Shown here piece after piece: positions 32,533 through 44,398 of a stretch of DNA of 64,000 nucleotides. Numbering within the stretch: the stretch's first letter is position 1; every line of letters begins with the position of its first letter. The translations under genes and the position numbers were made by a program. The notes beneath the pieces are model-generated. The model was given only the letters and a program-made list of their open reading frames with translations. It did not search any database and had not been told where the DNA came from. The DNA is from Nitzschia sp. DOCU1 (Eukaryota; Bacillariophyta; Bacillariophyceae; Bacillariales; Bacillariaceae): the NCBI GenBank assembly GCA_951394045.1, contig OX595987.1:3224001-3288000 (forward strand), read 5' to 3'.

Positions 32533-34184
32533 TCAAACCACGTAATGTCGGACTTTGGGCGAATTTGTGGCGGATCTTCGACCCGGGCTCCCGTCTCGCG
32601 GTTGGCTCCGCTTGGGTGTTCGTCTTTGACTTGCAATAGATGTTGAATCCTGTCCCAGGCTGTTCAGCGAAGATGGCGGTAAGTCCGAACTGTCGAAAGA
32701 GGCGGCAGGTGTTGAGAGATTCCCCGATTCCAGGTCTGCCAGTCGTATTCGCCTACTGAGTTTTGAATCTCGACCAATGGCATTGCTCCGCCGTTTGTTC
32801 TTTCGGCGCAGGGACTTTGCCGTCAATGCAGAAATGAAGATACAAATTCCCACAACATGCTCAAGCGTACATTCGTTGTCAAACACAAGAAAAGAAACGA
32901 ACAAGGTTGTCGCTTTTCGTGCGGTTGACGTTATCGACATCGTCAATGCTCCAAAATTTTTCGTGATAGCAGCTGAACATGATGATCCGAAGAAGCCCAT
33001 GGTGCTAAAAAGCTGCCGGCAAGTTGTGAGTCGTCAGGCAGTCAGTCACCAATATGGTCGTCATCCGAAATAAATTCACTCACAACCATGACGCTGATTT
33101 TCCCAGTGACACTCCACGATCGCTCTTCAAGGGGGACATTCGACTGCTGTTCTGCATAGGTTCCAGGCTGCAGCATGAAGACCAAACCATTCCTCATGTC
33201 ATCTTTCGCCATCGCTGCAGCTGTGATAGCAACAAGCGCTATGGAATACATTCGAAAGATAAACTCATCCTGTCCAACTCCGAATTTATTCATAATCGTC
33301 TCGCTCATGTTACTGATGACGGCGTCGCATAACAAGGAAATAGTCTTCGGGGGAGGACGAGGTTTAGGCAATGCTTGTGTTGTGCAGTTGATTGATCACT
33401 AGCATCGAGGGTGACTCGCAGAATTCTGAAGGAAACTTACCAGCATAACAACGCCGAGAGGCTGAAAAACTGCCGACGAATTTGCATCGGCGTGCATGAA
33501 GATTGCCAACCCAGCAACCATGCACATGACAATGACGTAGTCAATGAGCTTATAGACTTTCCTTGTGATCAGAACTCCAAAAAGCATGGTAAACACAACG
33601 CGACTCGACTTCATCAATGTCTTCGCTGGATAGTTAATATATTGCATCGCGAGATTCGTGAAGCCAAGGTCGACAGCTCGAAGTAACGAGAGTCCCAAAT
33701 ACAAAAGGAATGGGACTGGTATCGATTTGCGACTGGGACTATCGACTGTAGAACCTATATTTGAATTCTTTGAGAGCAATTTTTTTCTCTTTTGCGATTC
33801 GTAGACATATGAACGCATCAAAAAGGCCAAGAAGCTGTAGCCAGAAAATTGCACAGTGGAGAGAAACAATCCAAGTTGTCGACCCAATATTGTCACTGAT
33901 AGAAGCTCTTGAAGGTAGCCATACAGCAATGAGAAGAAGAACACTCCGCTTGCACATAACGCAAACTGTTTCTCTCGGGTCAAGCCGCTAATGTCGACGC
34001 CAAGGACTAAAACAGGCTCTGAGACAAGATCCTCGAAGAATTCAATGTCGCTGGCTGAAGTCATCGTAGACATGCCCCCCCTCGACACTGGAGGGGAAGG
34101 CAGGGCATTAGACAAAGTGCCTGCGGCAACATCTGCGTCATCTCCCACAGTGAAGAAGACCGATGCCTGTTGCTTCCTCCGCAT
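32533..34184 (-). CDS. SLC35B-type Golgi nucleotide-sulfate/sugar transporter (PAPS transporter 2-like)
   Basis: Three exons, 34184-33441, 33344-33084 and 33012-32533, with introns of 96 and 71 nt (GTAAGT and GTGAGT donors); total 1485 nt, 494 aa. The first transmembrane block ASGVFFFSLLYGYLQELLSV matches SLC35B2/B3. Further matches are LRAVDLGFTNLAMQYINYPA, KTLMKSSRVVFTMLFGVLI, the exon 2 start LLCDAVISNMSE, and the exon 3 block FGALTMSITSTARKATT, which holds the conserved R-K-x-x-T. About ten membrane helices are expected. The family moves PAPS or nucleotide sugars into the Golgi, as needed for sulfated polysaccharides. A Ser/Arg-rich cytosolic tail of about 90 residues is unusually long. 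The exact substrate cannot be read from sequence. Confidence 0.85.
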
Positions 34185-34500
34185 GCTTCAGGTCTTCCAG
34201 CAACACAGGCGCGTTTTCAGCTGGCCTGGCAAACAGTCGATTGCTGGCGTCCTTCCGTCTGGTAACTTCGAACAAGCGACGCGTTTGCTGGTTATAATGC
34301 ACTTAGGAAACAATACAGACAGTACAATATCACAACGATTGCGGTTATCTACGGTCCCCCAGAAACTAGAGAGTGGAAGAATGGAAAGATGATCGCAAAC
34401 CTTGAGTTGAGCATGGGAAACCGTGTCCTACTTTTGTGCCTGGTTTTCTCTCTCTCTCTTCTCGTGACCACGCGCTCTGCTGCGACAGGGAGTTTTCGAA

Positions 34501-35006
34501 GTTTGGGGAATGACGTTGCGGGGGGTATTTTGACTATTTTGGGGGCTCTACTAGCTCTAGGCGCCGCGACGCTAAGAGGAGCCCCACTGTGGCTGTCATG
34601 ATAGCTACAGCATCTCTGCTGTAGCTAGAGAGTGACAGGAAGCTGGTAGTTACTAAATAGTAGAGATAAAAGCTAGTGGTAATTGCAATCTCAGTATTAA
34701 TAATTTGTAATGAGTGCCACAAACATGCATTCTTGGCATGCTGCACTCCTCTACTAGTAGAGAGAGACATCAGTAGTTAACTACAATCTAGTCATCATAT
34801 CAAAATCTTCCACTTCCACGGTCTCCACACCAAGCTTCTTCGCAATGGTGCCATCTTCTACCACCATGTCAAGACAGGAAGCTTGGAACCATCATTGCCC
34901 CTCCTCCAAAGCCTGTGCTAGCAAAATTGGCAGTGAGGCCCTCGTAGGGCAAGGCAACAGTGGCGGTGAACATGCAAAATACCCCCTGCAGCGTCATTCC
35001 CCAAAC
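34501..35006. repeat. Inverted repeat pair, 32-bp arms
   Basis: The arm at 34501-34532 on the plus strand begins GTTTGGGGAATGACG and ends GGGGGTATTTTG. The arm at 34975-35006 gives the same word on the minus strand with two differences (30 of 32 match). About 440 bp lie between the arms. Confidence 0.85.
34602..34627. repeat. Perfect 11-bp stem, 4-nt loop hairpin
   Basis: TAGCTACAGCA, loop TCTC, then TGCTGTAGCTA. It lies between the arms of the larger inverted repeat. No adjacent T-run or gene end suggests a terminator. Confidence 0.8.
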
Positions 35007-35743
35007 TCCCAGAGGCCACCGACCGTACCTGCCGCTTAGTTTCCTATTCCGTCCGCTGTCGTGTCTTTGCCGAAGCAAGATCGACCCGCGGTCGTATGGC
35101 AGGCAAGGAGGCATCGAGGAACGGGGTGCTTCCTCGGACGACTATCAGCATTCGAGTATTGTAGTTATTCTAGTAGGTAATCCGTTGAAATGCTCTTTGT
35201 GGTAGTGGAGGGACTCGTCCCCAGCCAGACTATTTATACTCGGATATTTGGTGTGCATGGATTTTACCGGTATACAAATACTGTACGCATTGGTTTACCT
35301 GCTCGCGACAAACTACGAAAAATTGAAATACAATTTGGTCGGTCTAGCATGACGGAGCCGCCCGTTACTCGTGAAATCCTGACTCGTAGTAGGCGTAGTA
35401 TTGTACTCCGGGTTTGCGCAACTCTCATCTGTACACTATCAAAGTGACGGGTACCGTTGGGGAGAATGGCATCTGGATACGTGACACATGCGAGATTTAG
35501 GAGGCCTGTAGCCGAAGTGTTTCAAGGCCGAAATCCATCGGAAGACGCGCCGATTCCTTCGACTGGGGGGTTCGTCACGTGCGTGTGTCGATTGTGAGCG
35601 GCCCAACTCCGGTACCTCGCGAATCTTCAATGTAGTTTCTAAGAATTATATCTTGGGTTCTAGTGAGTGTGGCGTAGAACAGTCGGCCTGTCAGCGACAA
35701 AAGTGATTCGATAACAGAATTGCATCGGAGCTGAATGTCGTTT

Positions 35744-38700
35744 CTAGCCTCCACCACCTCTCGCCGCGATTGCCGCCAATAGACCTCCTGGAGAGCAAAT
35801 GTGGTGAACGTTGAGTCTGCGCCATCAGCCAACATATTTCTACAACGAGGACGGAATACAAGATCAAGACGTACCTCTCCCTCCGCCGCCACCGCCACCA
35901 CCGCCGCCACCGCCTCCACGGCCTCGTCCTTTGATGGCCTTTGAACAGACAGTTGATAAGTGTTATTTTGAAAATGGTTGACACCATCCCCTGAACCAAA
36001 CAAAAACTTACATCGAGGAGACCACCTCGTCCTCCGCCTCCGCCACCCCCTCCGCCTCTTCCACCAGATTTGATAGCCTTGGAAAAACAGATGCAGAAGA
36101 AGGTTCAGATATAAAATCATCCTTTGCGAATACTCAATAAACAAACTTACATCAAGAAGACCACCTCGTCCTCCACCCCCACCTCGTCCTCCACCCTTGA
36201 TCGCCTGAGGGGGGAATTTCCTTTGGATGAGATTGCATTTCCGATACAACGGTCGATCCTCAATTCCATTGTAGGCAAACTTACATCAAGAAGGCCACCT
36301 CTTCCTCCTCCGCCACCACGCCCCCCTCCTTTGATCGCCTGTGGGTGGAATTTCTTTTGGATGAGATTGCATTTCCGATACAACAGTTGATCCTGAATTC
36401 CATTGTAAGCAAACTTACATCAAGAAGGCCACCTCTTCCTCCTCCGCCACCACGTCCCCCTCCTTTGATAGCATCCAAAAGACCCCCTAGAGTACATTGA
36501 GATAAAACACCAGGTTGAGTCTACAGATTCCACAATCACTCGACAAACAGTAATAATAGCAACAAGCCAGCAAACCAAGCGTACCTCGGCCTCCACCACC
36601 GATAGCTGGACGGGGCACCGGGGGAGCATCTGCAGATTCTTCGGCACCTTCCGCCGCGGCTGCTTCGGCTGCTCTCTTGGCAAGCTTCTCTTTAATGTCT
36701 TTCTCGATTTCCTCTTGAGTTTTCAATTTTCGGGACATTGGCAAACGCTCGCCACCGAGGGTCGATATTGTCTTGAGGTTGCGCTCTCTGAGTTCAGAGA
36801 GCAGTCCATTTAGCATGTCAATTGTTGATTTGATTCTTGTATCAAGAACTTCGGTTTGCTTTAACCGACCGTTGACAAATTTGGTGAAATTTGCAAACGC
36901 TTCGGCCGATTCTTCTGCTAGCGAGCATTCCACAATACTTCGCGGGTCTGGCTTGCTCTCGCCACCCTTCTTTCCAGATAGCTGCATGCCTGATCGACCA
37001 CATAAGTCGAGAATGGACAACTTGCAATCATTCAACACGTCAATGAAATTGGCAACTTCCTTCTTCTTGACGTCTTCTGTCAATTTTGATTTGTCATCGC
37101 CAAGGATAAGGATGTCTTCGAGCCACTTAGTCATCCCGAATTCCATTTTATCCATCATGTCATCCATTTGTTCGCAGCTTCCGTTCGCTTTAGAAACCTG
37201 CAAAAGCTTACCCCCATAGTGCTTTTTCAACGCATCACTCCTTTCGTTGGCCTTCTTCTCCTTCATTAGTTCCAAAGCTTCCTGCATTGCTTTCGCGCCC
37301 GGATCATCAGTATCTGCCTTCTTCACATCTGATACTTCGTATATGGGACCGTCTGGGAAGCCATAGTCACCATCATAATCGATCAGCTTATCAGCCTTCA
37401 AAGGACACTGCTTCCCAATCAAGGGGCAGCCTTCATTTGGATTAGCTCGCGTTGCATAGGGGTGTGCACCCGGAGGACCGTACTGGTCGACATGGCGTTG
37501 CCACGACGCAAGATTCTCCTTGAAATTTCCTTTCATCATATTGTACCATGTCCATTTTTTCTCGGTCATCTTCTCGGCTTTCATGGCCATCCATTGTGGT
37601 CCCACAGGTCTCAAATGCTCGTACAAGGCCCGTCTCTCTGTGAGCGTTAAACCAGTAACACGCATGTTGTCCAGGGTGGATGGGTGCATCCGAACAATGT
37701 CATCAGGGTCTCTTCGAATCAACTGAAGCACGTTAGTACGTTTGAATTTTTTTGCTATGAGCTGCGGGAGATATTTGCCGTTGGGCGTCGGTTCTGTCGT
37801 CAGCTGTGCTTCGCTCATGTTTCTCACTTCCACAGCCATGTGCCGCCTCAGCTTCTTCAGAGCCTCGAGGTTTCCGGGGGCGTTGTCCACTTCCCATTTC
37901 TTCTCCAGACGGTCCTGCTCCTGCTGATATTCGTCGGTCAAAAGCAAAGCATTGTTGTATTTCTCCATCTCTTGTTCAAGCTTGAAGTATTCCTCGCGAA
38001 GCCTATTTTGCTCGTCCTTATCAGGATGAGTTACATCGCTTCCACCGATTTCCCCCATCCTCTTTCCGATTTCCGCCACCTTCTTCAAACATATCTCATA
38101 GTCAATGTCTTCCGCAATGGCAACTCCTGCAGCTGCCAGTTGCTTTTCAAGCTTCTTCTGCCGCTTTTCTGCAGATTCAAGCTTCTGAAGAAGTTCTCCC
38201 ATTTTCTCAGCATCAAAATCACCACCCATTTTGGACATCTGTGCAAGCAACTCGGCAATACTTGTCGAAGGGGCAGCGGGAGCCTGGGCAGGGGCAGGCG
38301 CCGGCGCCGGGGCGGCAGCTTCCTTGGGCAAAAGATTCTTCCTAATAAAGTCTTTTTCCAAATCTCTGTCGCTTGGAAGAGCCTGGAGAAGGAATCGAGG
38401 TTTCTTTCCGTCGGCCCCCTGTTTAAGCATCTCCACTTGGCTTGGCAAGTCATCAAAATCGACGATGTTTGCACCCTCTACTACGGCCTTTTCCTTTTCG
38501 TCGAGTACAACGTTCTTTTCCAGACCAGCTTCGTTTGCTTCGCCAATCAACACAACCTGTGCATTTTCCTTGACTTGGTCACGCTTAACAAGAATCAAAT
38601 CATCTTTCCCGGGATCACCCCTCACCTGATCTTTCGGTACTAAAACGTATCCCTCTGGAACAGAGTCGCCACCAGCTTTGTCTTTCGGTACTGCAACCAT

Positions 38701-41700
38701 CCCTTCCGGTATGGTGCGAGCTGCTTGTTCCTTGGGGACAAGTACCATCCCTTCAGGCACAGTTGCCTGGTCCTTGGGGACTAGTGCCATACCCTCGGGC
38801 ACAGCGCTACTTGACGCTACTGGAATCCCGGCCTCGACCATCTTTGTGACGGCGTCAGCAGATGAACTGGCAGGAATCTCGTTGGCAAGCACTGAATCCT
38901 GGATATTCTGGGCAACACCATCAACCGCCATCTTTTGGCTGACGGCACCATCTGGCATCCCCATCTTCAACATTTTTCGATAATGCGACGCAACTTCTTC
39001 GTCTTCCGGGGATAGCGACGATATCTTTGATGTAACCTCGAGTACTGCAGCGGAAGAGGGTACTGCAGCCGGGCTACTGCCAGCTGGTGCAGGAACTTCG
39101 TGAGCGAGAACCGAGTCTTGAATATTTTGCGCAACTCCGTCGACGGCCATCTTCTGCATCACTGCACCGTCCGGCATTCCCATCTTCTGCATCTTCCTGT
39201 AGTGTGATGCGATCTCTTCATCGTCCGCAGAGAGACTAGAAACCTTGGGTTCAGCACCCGTCGCACCTGTTTCTGCCGTGGTAGGCACAAGCTCTGGCTT
39301 TTCATTGGAAACCGGCGCTTCATTGGACGTCTCTACCGCCGGAGCGGGCGTTTCTGAGTGTTGTTCGCCCGGAGCTGCCGATGGCTCATCGGGTGGCTTG
39401 GTCTTTCTAATTCGTCGCACCTTCTTGCCATCGGGTCTGACATAGATTTCGTATTCCTCGTTGCTTGGGGCCGCCACTGAACCGCCAGATTTCTTAATCC
39501 TACGGACCTTCTTGCCATCAGCTCTCACATAGATTTCACCTAGAGCGTCTTGTGAATGAAGCATGTCTCCTGAAACGCTCGCACTACCGGTTGGTTTCTT
39601 GGCTCCGACGGCGCTTCCTAAGAAACCATCTAGAGACTTGCCCGGATCCTCTTTTTCTCCTTCCTGGGGCTTTTTCGCCCTTTTGATTCTTCGGACCTTG
39701 GTTCCGTCGGGCCTTGTGATTATTTCGACCTCATCGCCCGGCTGAGCTGATGTACCGGCAGTAGGGGTACTCTTGTTGACCCTTCGTACCTTTTTACCGT
39801 CCGCCCGAACATACACCTCCCCAGTTAGAGACGAGTTCTTGTCCACGGCAAGCATATCACCTGCAACAGATGCACTGCCCCCTAGTTTCTTTGGTCTCGA
39901 ATCCATGTTGCTGAGAAAATTGTCCAAATTCTTTTTTGCCTTTGCCTCCTTTGCAGCTGCTTCGTCCTCTGGCTCCGGTTCAGGGGAAGTAAGTCGATCT
40001 CCACCCACTGTAGCAGCGCCGCCCTTCGGTGCCGATTTTGGTTGAGAATCCAAGAAACCAGCTAGGCCATCCCCCTCCTTCTCCTCCTCTTCCTTGGGCT
40101 TACTCTTACGAATCCGCCGGACTTTGGTGCCATCAGGACGAGTGATGATTTCTACATTGTCTCCTGGAGTAGTGGTCGATTTCCTGATGCGTCTGACCTT
40201 CTTGCCATCTGCACGTACGTAAACCTCGCCTGTCAAAGATTCGTCTTTGCTGACCGCGATTCTATCTCCGGCTACAGAAGCACTTCCTCCAATTTTTGGT
40301 CGAACGCCGCCACTTCTCCCGAGGAATCCATCGAGTGTCTTTTTCCCTTCCGGAGCTGGAGCTGGATCCCTCGCTGGAGCAGGTTCCACGGATGGCTTCG
40401 GGGCGGCTTTCTTCTTTATTCTCCTAACCTTAGTGCCGTCGGGGCGAGTGTATATTTCGACTTCTACATCATCTTGCGGGGATGAAGTAGAAGTATTTGC
40501 CGTTGTCTCAGTGCCAGAAACCGATGCACTCCCCAAACCTGGTTTTCGGATCCTACGGACTTTCTTCCCATCTGGACGGACATAAATTTCTCCTTCAAGA
40601 TGTTGGTCTCCGGCAACGGAATAGCTACCTGAGAACTTGGTTTTCGGCTCAGAAGAGCCCTGTTCGAGAAACCCAGAGAGACCCGCCTTATTCTCAGAAG
40701 GAGCAGAAGGAGCCTCCGTTGATTCCGCGGGAGCTGGATCTGGATCTGCGTCGGCCGACTCTTCAGACGGTTTTGTCTTCCGAATCCTTCTGACTTTCGT
40801 TCCATCTGGCCTGGTAATAATTTCGACGTTTTCATCTGAGGCCGATGAAGCCGGCGCCGGCTTTTTAATTCGCCTTACTTTCTTTCCATCTGCTCTCACG
40901 TAAACCTCTCCAGTCAAGGATGACTCCTTGTCGACTGCAAGCTGGTCACCTGCGACGGACGCACTTCCGCCCAGCCGAGGCTTTCCACCTCCGCTGCCTC
41001 CTAGAAAGCCATCGAGGCTCTTCTTGGAAACATCCTCGCTCGCAACCGACCCACTTGACTTCTTGACGCGTCGAACTTTCTTACCGTCGGCCCTGACATA
41101 CACGTCGCCATCACCAGCCACCGATCTGCTCCCTCCAACCATTGGTTTGTCACTTGAACCGCTCGAAAGAAACCCAGCCAAAGTAGTCGGATTCGGAGCC
41201 GCTGAATTGGCTCGCCTCACGCGTCTAACTTTGGTTCCATCTGGTTTGGTGTAGATATCTCCATCTTCGCCCCCGGCTGGACTTTGTCTGGGCCCCCCGG
41301 AAGTACCGTAACGGTAGTCGCCAGACCCGGCATTACCAGGAGGGAGAGAGGGGGCGATGGCACTGGAGGTTTGCAATTTTTGGTAAGCATCTTGGGCGTC
41401 TGTCAAGGTTGTGTACTTTTGGATTATCTCAGCTATCTCTGAGTCGCTGGGGTCTCCCTTGCTAATTTTAACCCAGTCCTGAAGCGGGATGTGAGGCGTG
41501 CCGCCGGAAGTACCCTCGGATTGCACGAAGAAGAATGCATGTGAGTTGTACGGCGCGGGCGCCTTGATCCTGCCTCCGTGCTCCACAATAACATGAGGCA
41601 AAAGTCCGTCATTGAATTTCTTCTTTAGATCAGCTTTCGACTCCATTCCGAGGACTTCGACGGCTTGGTCTTCGGAAACCCATGCGCCATTGGGGCAAAC

Positions 41701-41757
41701 AGAGAGAAGGTCAGAGAGAGCCACCATCGCAGGCAAGACTGCTCGTTCTACTACCAC
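35744..41757 (-). CDS. Giant repeat protein (about 1840 aa) with DGxKVRR repeats and an exon-duplicated RGG tail
   Basis: Seven exons: 41757-36585 (1724 codons), 36486-36419, 36338-36285, 36204-36151, 36077-36012, 35938-35875 and 35787-35744; total 5523 nt. No known family recognised. Residues about 160-780 hold twelve copies of DGxKVRR(I/V), usually preceded by GEVYVRA or VEIITRP, alternating with seven copies of a LxGFL...GGSxSVAGD spacer. Next come two copies of a block containing YRKMxKMGMPDGAVxQKMAV, which recalls the WASH-complex CCDC53-type motif, then VPEGMVLVPKEQ-like repeats, an Ala/Pro stretch, a short coiled coil (about 38110-38230) and a conserved-looking globular region (36700-37900). 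The small exons each encode the unit AIKGGGRGGGGGRGGLLD or a variant. RGG boxes bind RNA or polymers; a cytoskeletal or RNA-granule scaffold is possible, but this is inference. Confidence 0.8.
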
Positions 41758-42892
41758 CGCGCCCGACTAACAGTTACAGTAGACTTCTCGTTGCTGCTTT
41801 AGAGTTTGCTCCTTGGTGCAGCAGCAATATGGCCACCCAACTCAAAAACAGCTATCGTAGATCAAACACCTTTGCCCCTTGCCGGCACCCAGGCACAACG
41901 GATCCACACCGCCCCTCGCGGGTCTTTTTGGATCCATCGATTTCGCCAATCATAATCGGTGACTACCCAGAGCACACCACCGTACATCACGCACTGCAAA
42001 AGCACGATCGTAGAATTTTACAGAAAAATTTAGTACGATCTTTCGCGCATAGAAACCTTCCTGTACTCTGAATGGTACGGCGAGTCTACAAAGGGAATGA
42101 AACCCTGCACAGCGGTGTGTGTCCCGACCCAAAAGATCCCCCCATCATCGACTGCTTGTTTTTGGCGAGCAAAGAGTTTTGTACAGTATTATACATGGTA
42201 CCTGCTAATGGTACAGCAATACGTACTTTTGCTGCTCAAATAGTTGTACCTGGTACTAACTATGGTGGCCTCTCATCATGGCTGGTCGGTGGTCAGCAGC
42301 AGGACAGGAGGTGGTCTATGTAGAGTCTAACGTTTCATGGATGACGACATGGAGAATATCTTGATTCATGCGTCCCGTTGATACTAGTACCTGGTAAGGA
42401 TGAAAGAGTATGTCCTCCCACGGAGTGAGACAATTGCTACTGACCACAGAACACGCATTCCTCTGCTGTTACCAGTCACCACCCGCCAGCTATTCAAACG
42501 GTTATCAGATTGCTCTCTCTACGATACTACTATCTAATGGAAGCATAGCAATAGCTATGTACTATCAACTCCTTCATCAAACCCCTCACTCAATCCACAG
42601 CTTTGGATCTCCTACGCGAGAGTGTACAATAAGTTAGTACCAGCTGAGATCAGCCGTGTTCCAAGGACGATCCTCACTTGCAGTCATCCTCTGTCACGAA
42701 CTGACTCCAGTTCAGTATTGTACACTACATGCTAGCAGGTGACAGTCTAAGCCAATCAAACACTTAGATGGCTTTGAGAAATCAACATACGGTACTTTTC
42801 AACTGGGCTAAAAGCTACGAGCGACAGCCACCAAATAATCCCTGCAAACAAATATAACCCCAAGCGTCAACATGCAGCTTCATAGTGCACAA
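41758..42892. other. Intergenic region upstream of the repeat-protein gene
   Basis: 1.1 kb. It contains the promoter of the giant repeat gene and the 3' flank of the next gene. It has a perfect GTACCTGGTAC at 42246-42256, a near copy at 42387-42397 and further GGTAC words nearby (42198-42222). No gene was seen. Confidence 0.45.
42246..42256. repeat. GTACCTGGTAC palindrome
   Basis: Perfect 5-bp arms around one base, 489 bp upstream of the giant repeat gene's start. One of several copies in this half of the window. Confidence 0.6.
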
Positions 42893-44398
42893 TTAACTTT
42901 TGGATCTGCTCTTGGAACGCTTTCTAGGGGAAGGCGCTTCCTTCGATTGTCCTCTTGTCGACTTACGCCCTCGGGGTTCCGATTTAGGTCCCTGGGGTTT
43001 GGCATCCTTGGTAGAACCAGTAGTGGACGACCGCCTTGCCTTCTTGGCAGGCGTCTTTTCGGCCTTTTTAACCATCTTCGAAATCGGCTCATCGTCGTCG
43101 TCATCCTTTTTCATTGCTTTCGTGGGGGTGGTTTTGGATGGCTTCGACTCGGTGGGCTTGGGTTTCTTTGCCGGGGAAGCCTTGTTTTCCTTGGCTTCCG
43201 CTTTCACCGCTTTGGGCTTCTTAACTTGTTCGCTAACTTTGGGCTTTTTGACCTCCTCGCTGACGTTGGGCCTTTTGACCTCCTCAGTGACTTTGGGCTT
43301 TTTGACCTCTTCACTTGGAGTCTCGCTCTTCTTCTTACGCTTCCTCGAAGGTCCACGCATGACGAACTCCTTTTGAGCCCGCTGGATAACGAGTTGCGCT
43401 GCCTTCCTGTCTTCTTCGGTGAACTTGGAGACATTAGTCTTCCTGTCGCGATTGGTCATACGATTGTCAAATGCCTTTTCGAGCAACAACAATTCCTTAG
43501 GGTTGAAAGTGATGAGCGTTTCATTCTCAGCAGGCTCCTCGTCATGTTTGGGCCCGGCGACCGGCCTAGGAATGGCGGCAGCGGGTCCTTTCCCCCTCCA
43601 GTTGTTGAGAACCTCTTGCTCGAAAAGAGCGTTGGGTTTGTACCTGAGCCCCGAGCCAGTGGTGACCTGCAGCACGCGCCTGCGGCCGTCGAGGCCTTCG
43701 CTCCACACAGTAACATTCGTGTGGATGAAGAGGCACTTTTCAACTTTCTTGTCGCCAGGAGTCATCGTCTCAAATCGCAAGTGCTCCCAGATGGAGTCGC
43801 TGGGCTGCAGGACGCCTAGGGCAGCCAGCTTGGTTTCGTCCACGGTCGAGTCGATGTTCGTCATGGTGGCACCGACTCCGACCTTCTTGATTTTGCTGAA
43901 ATTAGCCGGCATCTTGTTGATCTGGTCGTCCATGAGGACCAAGGTTTCGCAGCCATCACCGTATGCGAGCAGAACAACCTTGTCGCCACCAGAGTGTCTC
44001 TTGGAGATCTTGACAAGCCACTCGAGATTTTCCTCGACGGTCTTGCGTGTCCACTCGGCAACTGAGAGAAGAATGCCATTCATGGGGTTGCTGAACTTGC
44101 GCACAGAGCCCCGAACAACGAGGGCGCTGTTTGTGGAGGCGTTTGCCTTCGATGGCGCGAGCTTTGCGACTGCTACCATGGCGGTAGCGTTTTCTTGGGC
44201 TGCAGCAAACGCCATCATTTGCGGATACAAGTTGGCTGGAAGCCCGCCTCCTGGAAGGCCTCCCCCCAGCATTGGGGGTGGGCCTCCGCCGAGACCCTGC
44301 ATGTTCCAGAATGGGTTGCGTTGAGCATTGCCTGCGGCACCTGCTTGGGGACCAGCCCCAGCAAGAAGTGCTTGGGCACTCGCTGGAATCTGCGACAT
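42893..44398 (-). CDS. Lysine-rich, probably nuclear protein of unknown function
   Basis: 501 aa, single exon. The N-terminus is Gly/Pro/Ala-rich (GGGPPPMLGGGLPGGG). The middle (about 95-290) looks like a folded domain with EWTRKTVEENLEWLVKISKR and VLLAYGDGCETLVLMDDQ, but I recognise no family. A helical segment ends in RKAAQLVIQRAQKEFVMR. From about residue 355 it is dominated by Lys, Pro, Ser and Glu, with SRKRKKKSE as a nuclear signal, four copies of an EEVKKPKVS-type repeat, and an Arg/Ser/Lys end (PSPRKRSKSRSKS). The tail resembles linker-histone or chromatin-binding tails. A nuclear, nucleic-acid-binding role is inferred from composition only. Confidence 0.75.
   Translation of the reverse strand: MSQIPASAQALLAGAGPQAGAAGNAQRNPFWNMQGLGGGPPPMLGGGLPGGGLPANLYPQMMAFAAAQENATAMVAVAKLAPSKANASTNSALVVRGSVRKFSNPMNGILLSVAEWTRKTVEENLEWLVKISKRHSGGDKVVLLAYGDGCETLVLMDDQINKMPANFSKIKKVGVGATMTNIDSTVDETKLAALGVLQPSDSIWEHLRFETMTPGDKKVEKCLFIHTNVTVWSEGLDGRRRVLQVTTGSGLRYKPNALFEQEVLNNWRGKGPAAAIPRPVAGPKHDEEPAENETLITFNPKELLLLEKAFDNRMTNRDRKTNVSKFTEEDRKAAQLVIQRAQKEFVMRGPSRKRKKKSETPSEEVKKPKVTEEVKRPNVSEEVKKPKVSEQVKKPKAVKAEAKENKASPAKKPKPTESKPSKTTPTKAMKKDDDDDEPISKMVKKAEKTPAKKARRSSTTGSTKDAKPQGPKSEPRGRKSTRGQSKEAPSPRKRSKSRSKS

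Larger units (their letters stand above)
34185..35743. other. Gene-poor gap with inverted repeat, hairpin and a possible peroxiredoxin-like relic
   Basis: 1.56 kb with no complete gene. It holds a 32-bp inverted repeat pair (34501-34532 and 34975-35006) and a perfect hairpin at 34602-34627. On the minus strand near 34786-34876 a short open stretch reads DMVVEDGTIAKKLGVE, reminiscent of the end of type II peroxiredoxins; it has no start and ends at a stop, so it is at best a relic. The leftmost 200 bp should contain the SLC35B-like promoter. Confidence 0.4.

Noticed and set aside
34389..34601. 70-codon frame with a signal-peptide-like start
   Set aside because: It contains one arm of the inverted repeat and ends at the hairpin region; the hydrophobic start alone is not enough.
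36487..36584. Reading the giant repeat protein through to the stop at 36487
   Set aside because: The last 32 residues (LGLLACCYYYCL...) are unlike the rest. A GTACGC donor and CTCTAG acceptor splice in the next RGG exon in frame.
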